From Gemmatimonadaceae bacterium (GTDB lineage: Bacteria; Gemmatimonadota; Gemmatimonadetes; Gemmatimonadales; Gemmatimonadaceae): DNA of 8,869 nucleotides. The stretch lies in assembly GCA_019689955.1 (NCBI GenBank), contig JADGGM010000083.1, positions 1 to 8,869 on the forward strand. Reading direction: 5' to 3'. The notes beneath the pieces were generated by a model, which was given only the letters and a program-made list of their open reading frames with translations, was not told the DNA's origin and searched no databases. A program made the translations under genes and the position numbers. This document shows positions 5,989 through 8,869 of this stretch, piece after piece (position 1 is the first letter of the stretch; every line of letters starts with the position of its first letter).

Positions 5989-6935
5989 CGACGACCTTCC
6001 GTGACCCACGCGCGGCCTGCCTCGCCGAGCAGCTCGCCCCGGACCGGCTGCGCGAAGGGGTGCCGCTCGCACCGTACACGACGTTCAAGATCGGCGGCCC
6101 GGCCGACCTCTTTTACGAGGCCACATCAGCCGACGATCTCGCCGCGGCGGTCCGCGCGGCGCGCCACTTCGGCATCCCGTACTTCGTCCTCGGCCTCGGC
6201 GCGAACATCCTCGTCGGCGACAAGGGCTTTCGCGGGCTCGTGATCCGCAACGCCGCGCGCCGCACGCGCTGGTCCGACGACGGCCGCCTCTGGGCCGAGA
6301 GCGGAACGGTGATGCGCGACCTCATCATGGACGCGGTCCACCGCGGCTGGTCGGGGCTCGAGCACTACGTCGGGATCCCCAGCACGGTGGGGGGCGCGGT
6401 CTGGCAGAACCTGCACTTCCTCTCCCCGGCCCCCGAGCGCGAACGCACGATGTTCATCGCCGAAGTCTTCGACTCGTGCGACATCCTCACCCAGGAAGGG
6501 GAGCGCACGACGGTGGGGAAGGACTACGTCGCCTTTGGCTACGACGACAGCGTCTTCCATCACCGGGATGACATCGTCCTCGCCGTCACCTTCCGCCTCG
6601 AGCGCGGCGACCCGGCCGTCATGCACCGGATCATGCAGGAGAACCTGAGCTGGCGCGGCGCGCGCCACCCGTGGCTCGACTGGCACCCGAGCGCGGGCTC
6701 GATCTTCAAGAAGATCGAGGGGGTCGGCGCCGGACGCCTCGTGGACCAGTGCGGCCTCAAGGGGTTCCGCCACGGCGACGCGCAGATCTCGCACATCCAC
6801 GCCAACATCATGGTCAACCTCGGCCACGCGACCGCCCGCGACGTCCGCGAGCTGATCGCCATCGCGCAGCGGGCCGTGGAAGAGAAGTTCGGCCAGCACC
6901 TCGAGCCGGAGATCAAGTTCGTCGGCGAGTTCTGA
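5985..6935 (+). CDS. murB: UDP-N-acetylenolpyruvoylglucosamine reductase (UDP-N-acetylmuramate dehydrogenase), divergent
   Basis: FAD-dependent enzyme that reduces UDP-GlcNAc-enolpyruvate with NADPH to UDP-MurNAc, the second committed step of peptidoglycan precursor synthesis in the cytosol. It has 316 residues, typical of the short (type II) MurB. FAD-binding domain: [16 protein letters not shown] (31-46), [16 protein letters not shown] (69-84), [19 protein letters not shown] (124-142). C-terminal domain: SAGSIFKKI (236-244, with the catalytic serine), [12 protein letters not shown] (250-261), [19 protein letters not shown] (269-287) and [11 protein letters not shown] (306-316, E309 as the likely catalytic glutamate). 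The usual NAGAYG tract after VGGAV is replaced by [10 protein letters not shown], and the usual YRxS reads YDDS (186-189). The ATG at 5985 overlaps the hisIE stop as ATGA. I see no Shine-Dalgarno sequence before it, so translation probably depends on coupling. An FAD enzyme with a shifted role is possible but less likely. Confidence 0.87.
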   Translation: MTTTFRDPRAACLAEQLAPDRLREGVPLAPYTTFKIGGPADLFYEATSADDLAAAVRAARHFGIPYFVLGLGANILVGDKGFRGLVIRNAARRTRWSDDGRLWAESGTVMRDLIMDAVHRGWSGLEHYVGIPSTVGGAVWQNLHFLSPAPERERTMFIAEVFDSCDILTQEGERTTVGKDYVAFGYDDSVFHHRDDIVLAVTFRLERGDPAVMHRIMQENLSWRGARHPWLDWHPSAGSIFKKIEGVGAGRLVDQCGLKGFRHGDAQISHIHANIMVNLGHATARDVRELIAIAQRAVEEKFGQHLEPEIKFVGEF

Positions 6936-6953
6936 TCGCGCCCTCGCCCTCGC

Positions 6954-8869
6954 TCAGACCTCCGCGGCCAGCGCCTCCCAGCGCGCGAAGGCGCGCTCCA
7001 GCTCCTGCTTCACCGCGTCCAGCTCCGCGCCGAGCGCCGCCGCCCGCTTGCCACCCTCGGGCGTCGCGTAGAGCGACGGGTCCTCGAGGAGCGCCGTCAG
7101 CTCAGCGACCCGCGCCTCGATCCGCGTCACCTCCGCCTCGGCCGCCTCCAGCTCTCGGCGCGCCGCGCGGCGCGCGGCATCGCTCTCCTGGCGCTCGGAC
7201 TGCGCGCGCCGCGTCTTCTGCCGCTCCCGCACGCGCCGCAGCTCTTCCTCTTCCCGCGCCGCCACCGCCGCCGCGTGCGCGCGCTCCGCGCTCACCACCT
7301 CCCACTCGGCGAAGCTCCCGTCGAAGTCGAGCACCCGTCGCTCGTGCAGCACCCACACCCGCGTCGCCAGAGCGCGGAGGAACGCCCGGTCGTGGCTCAC
7401 CAGGATCACCGTCCCCTCGTAGCGCTCCACCGCATCCTCGAGCGCCTCGATCGATTCGACGTCGAGGTGGTTCGTCGGCTCGTCGAGGATGAGGAGGTTC
7501 GCCCGCGAAAGCATCATCATCGCGAGCGCCACACGCGCCCGCTCCCCGCCCGAGAGCGTCTCCGTGGTCCGCTGCACCGCGTCCCCCGTGAACCCGAACC
7601 GCGCGAGGTGGCCGAGTATCGCCCCGCGCCCCCACATCGGCCGCAAGTCGGCGATGATGTCGTACAGCGCACGCCCCGCCGGTACCTGCGTGAGGTCCTG
7701 CCGGTAGTACGCCGCGGTCACCGACCCGCCCAACCGCAGCGAGCCGCCATCGACCGGGCGCTCCCCCATGAGCGCCCGGAGAAACGTCGACTTCCCCGCG
7801 CCGTTCGGCCCGATGAAGCCGAGCACGTCGCCGCGACGAAGCGTCGCGGTAAAGTCATCGATCAGCACGCGCCCGTCCACCGCCAACCGCACGTGCTCCG
7901 CCACGACGACCTGGTCCCCGCCGCGCTCCGCCGCCTCCAGACGCAGCGCCATCGCCCCGTCCTCGCTCGGCGGAGCGCTCAAACGCGGCAAGCGCTCCAG
8001 GCGCTTCCGCCGCCCCTTCGCTTGCTTGCTGTTCTGCCCCGCGATGTTGCGGCGGATGTACTCCTCTTCCTTCGCGATCGTGCGCTGCTGCTGCTCGAAG
8101 GCGCGCCGCTGCGTGAGCTGGCGCTCCGTGTGCTGCCGCACGAACGCCGCGTACCCCCCGACGTACGGCGTTGCCGTGCCCCCCTCGAAGTGCAGCACGT
8201 GGTCCACCACCGCGTCCAGGAAGGCGCGGTCGTGGCTGATGAGGAGCACCGTCGCCGTCACCTCGCGCAGGTACTGCTCGAGCCACGCCGTCGTCTCGAG
8301 GTCGAGGTGATTCGTCGGCTCGTCGAGCAGGAGCACGTCGGCCGGGGCAACGAGCTGCCGCGCCAGACCGATCCGCCCGCGCTCCCCGCCGCTCAACTGC
8401 GCCAGCGGCTGCGTGCGCGCGGCCACCGGATCGAAGCCGAGCCCGTGCAGCACCGCATCGACGCGCGACGCGAAGGTGTACCCGCCCTCGCGCTCGAACC
8501 GCTCGAGGTCGCGCGCGTACCGGTCCAGATCGCGCTCCGTCGCCCGCTCTCCCAGCGCGTTCGCCTGCTCCGCCAGCGACTGCTCCAGGGCCAGAAGCTC
8601 CGCGAACGGCCCGGCCGCTGCCTCCCACACCGTCGTCGCCCCGGCGAAGTCGCGGTGCTGCTCCAGGAGCGACAGACGGAGCCCGGGCTGCCGCGCCACG
8701 GTCCCGCGCGTCGGCGCACGCTCCCCGGTGATCAGCGAGAAGAGCGTCGTCTTCCCCGTCCCGTTGCGCCCGATGATCCCCCACCGCTCCCCCGCCGTGA
8801 CGGTGAAGGTGACGTCGGAGAAGAGCGGCGTCGCGCCGAGCTCGACGGCGACGTTGGAGAGCGAGAGCT
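6954..8869 (-). CDS. ABC-F family ATPase with two nucleotide-binding domains, 5' end outside window
   Basis: Soluble ABC-F protein of the EttA/Uup/YdiF type; members act on the ribosome as translation factors and have no membrane domain. About 637 residues are visible, numbered here from the first full codon at 8867. Domain 1: Walker A GRNGTGKTT (33-41), LSGGERGR (158-165), LLLDEPTNHLD (179-189), SHD (211-213). A basic linker of about 75 residues follows, including IRRNIAGQNSKQAKGRRKR (271-289). Domain 2: GPNGAGKST (353-361), LSGGERAR (438-445), LILDEPTNHLD (459-469), SHD (491-493). The tail from about 526 is charged Ala/Glu/Arg-rich helix with coiled-coil character, like the C-terminal domain of Uup. 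The GTG at 8699 is not the start, because domain 1 and its Walker A lie upstream in the same frame to the window edge; only a short N-terminal piece should be missing. All ATPase motifs are intact. It converges on murB with 18 bases between the stops. The tail and linker fit a Uup-like member best, but the subfamily is not certain, so no symbol is given. Confidence 0.95.
   Translation of the reverse strand, partial: LSLSNVAVELGATPLFSDVTFTVTAGERWGIIGRNGTGKTTLFSLITGERAPTRGTVARQPGLRLSLLEQHRDFAGATTVWEAAAGPFAELLALEQSLAEQANALGERATERDLDRYARDLERFEREGGYTFASRVDAVLHGLGFDPVAARTQPLAQLSGGERGRIGLARQLVAPADVLLLDEPTNHLDLETTAWLEQYLREVTATVLLISHDRAFLDAVVDHVLHFEGGTATPYVGGYAAFVRQHTERQLTQRRAFEQQQRTIAKEEEYIRRNIAGQNSKQAKGRRKRLERLPRLSAPPSEDGAMALRLEAAERGGDQVVVAEHVRLAVDGRVLIDDFTATLRRGDVLGFIGPNGAGKSTFLRALMGERPVDGGSLRLGGSVTAAYYRQDLTQVPAGRALYDIIADLRPMWGRGAILGHLARFGFTGDAVQRTTETLSGGERARVALAMMMLSRANLLILDEPTNHLDVESIEALEDAVERYEGTVILVSHDRAFLRALATRVWVLHERRVLDFDGSFAEWEVVSAERAHAAAVAAREEEELRRVRERQKTRRAQSERQESDAARRAARRELEAAEAEVTRIEARVAELTALLEDPSLYATPEGGKRAAALGAELDAVKQELERAFARWEALAAEV

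Noticed and set aside
6126..6899. Antisense open frame opposite murB
   Set aside because: No family motif, low-complexity composition, and fully inside a recognisable MurB frame; a GC-composition shadow.
7102..7635. Other-frame open stretches within the ABC-F gene, on both strands
   Set aside because: Shadow translations of the ABC-F gene with no motif of their own.
8699..8869. GTG at 8699 as the ABC-F start codon
   Set aside because: The same frame stays open upstream and encodes the first Walker A motif, so the start is beyond the right edge.
1..8869. Mobile element, CRISPR array, tRNA/rRNA or a hidden novel system
   Set aside because: No spaced direct repeats, terminal inverted repeats, transposase motifs or RNA-gene signatures are visible; the window is filled by recognisable housekeeping genes with uniform composition.

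Overview
The window is a very GC-rich bacterial chromosomal segment in which every gene has strong G/C at third codon positions. It is almost entirely coding. Eight histidine-biosynthesis genes and a murB-type gene run on the + strand, and a two-domain ABC-F ATPase gene converges on them from the - strand. I see no RNA gene, mobile element, CRISPR array or prophage trace, and no non-coding gap longer than 18 bases.

Layout: 3' two-thirds of hisD (1-855, start outside the window), hisC (852-1913), hisH (1904-2500), hisA (2497-3210), hisB (3227-3763), hisF (3763-4524), hisN of the inositol-monophosphatase family (4521-5324), hisIE fusion (5317-5988), murB-like (5985-6935), then on the - strand an ABC-F gene (stop at 6954-6956) that runs off the right edge. 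Every + strand junction is a 1-10 base overlap except hisA/hisB, which has a 16-base gap holding a Shine-Dalgarno sequence. This points to one translationally coupled polycistronic unit.

How the genes work together: HisIE carries out steps 2 and 3 of the pathway (PR-ATP hydrolysis and cyclohydrolysis). HisA isomerises ProFAR to PRFAR. HisH and HisF form the glutamine amidotransferase/cyclase that makes imidazole glycerol phosphate. HisB dehydrates it, HisC transaminates the product, HisN removes the phosphate and HisD oxidises histidinol to histidine. Only hisG (ATP phosphoribosyltransferase) is missing, and it probably lies upstream of hisD outside the window. HisB here is the single-domain dehydratase, so an in-operon HisN fills the phosphatase step. 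The murB-like gene at the end of the unit belongs to peptidoglycan precursor synthesis, not to histidine.

Organism: high GC, a HisIE fusion, a dedicated HisA and an IMPase-type HisN argue against Actinobacteria (usually separate hisI and hisE, and PriA) and against Enterobacteria (bifunctional HisB). Gemmatimonadota or a similar GC-rich lineage is my tentative guess; nothing in the window proves it.

Novelty: I do not find a new system. The points worth a second look are divergent motifs in otherwise recognisable enzymes (HisB, HisA, HisH, HisC, MurB), the coupling of a cell-wall gene to a histidine operon, and a possible hairpin in the convergent 3' region. Motif comparisons to other family members are from memory and by eye.
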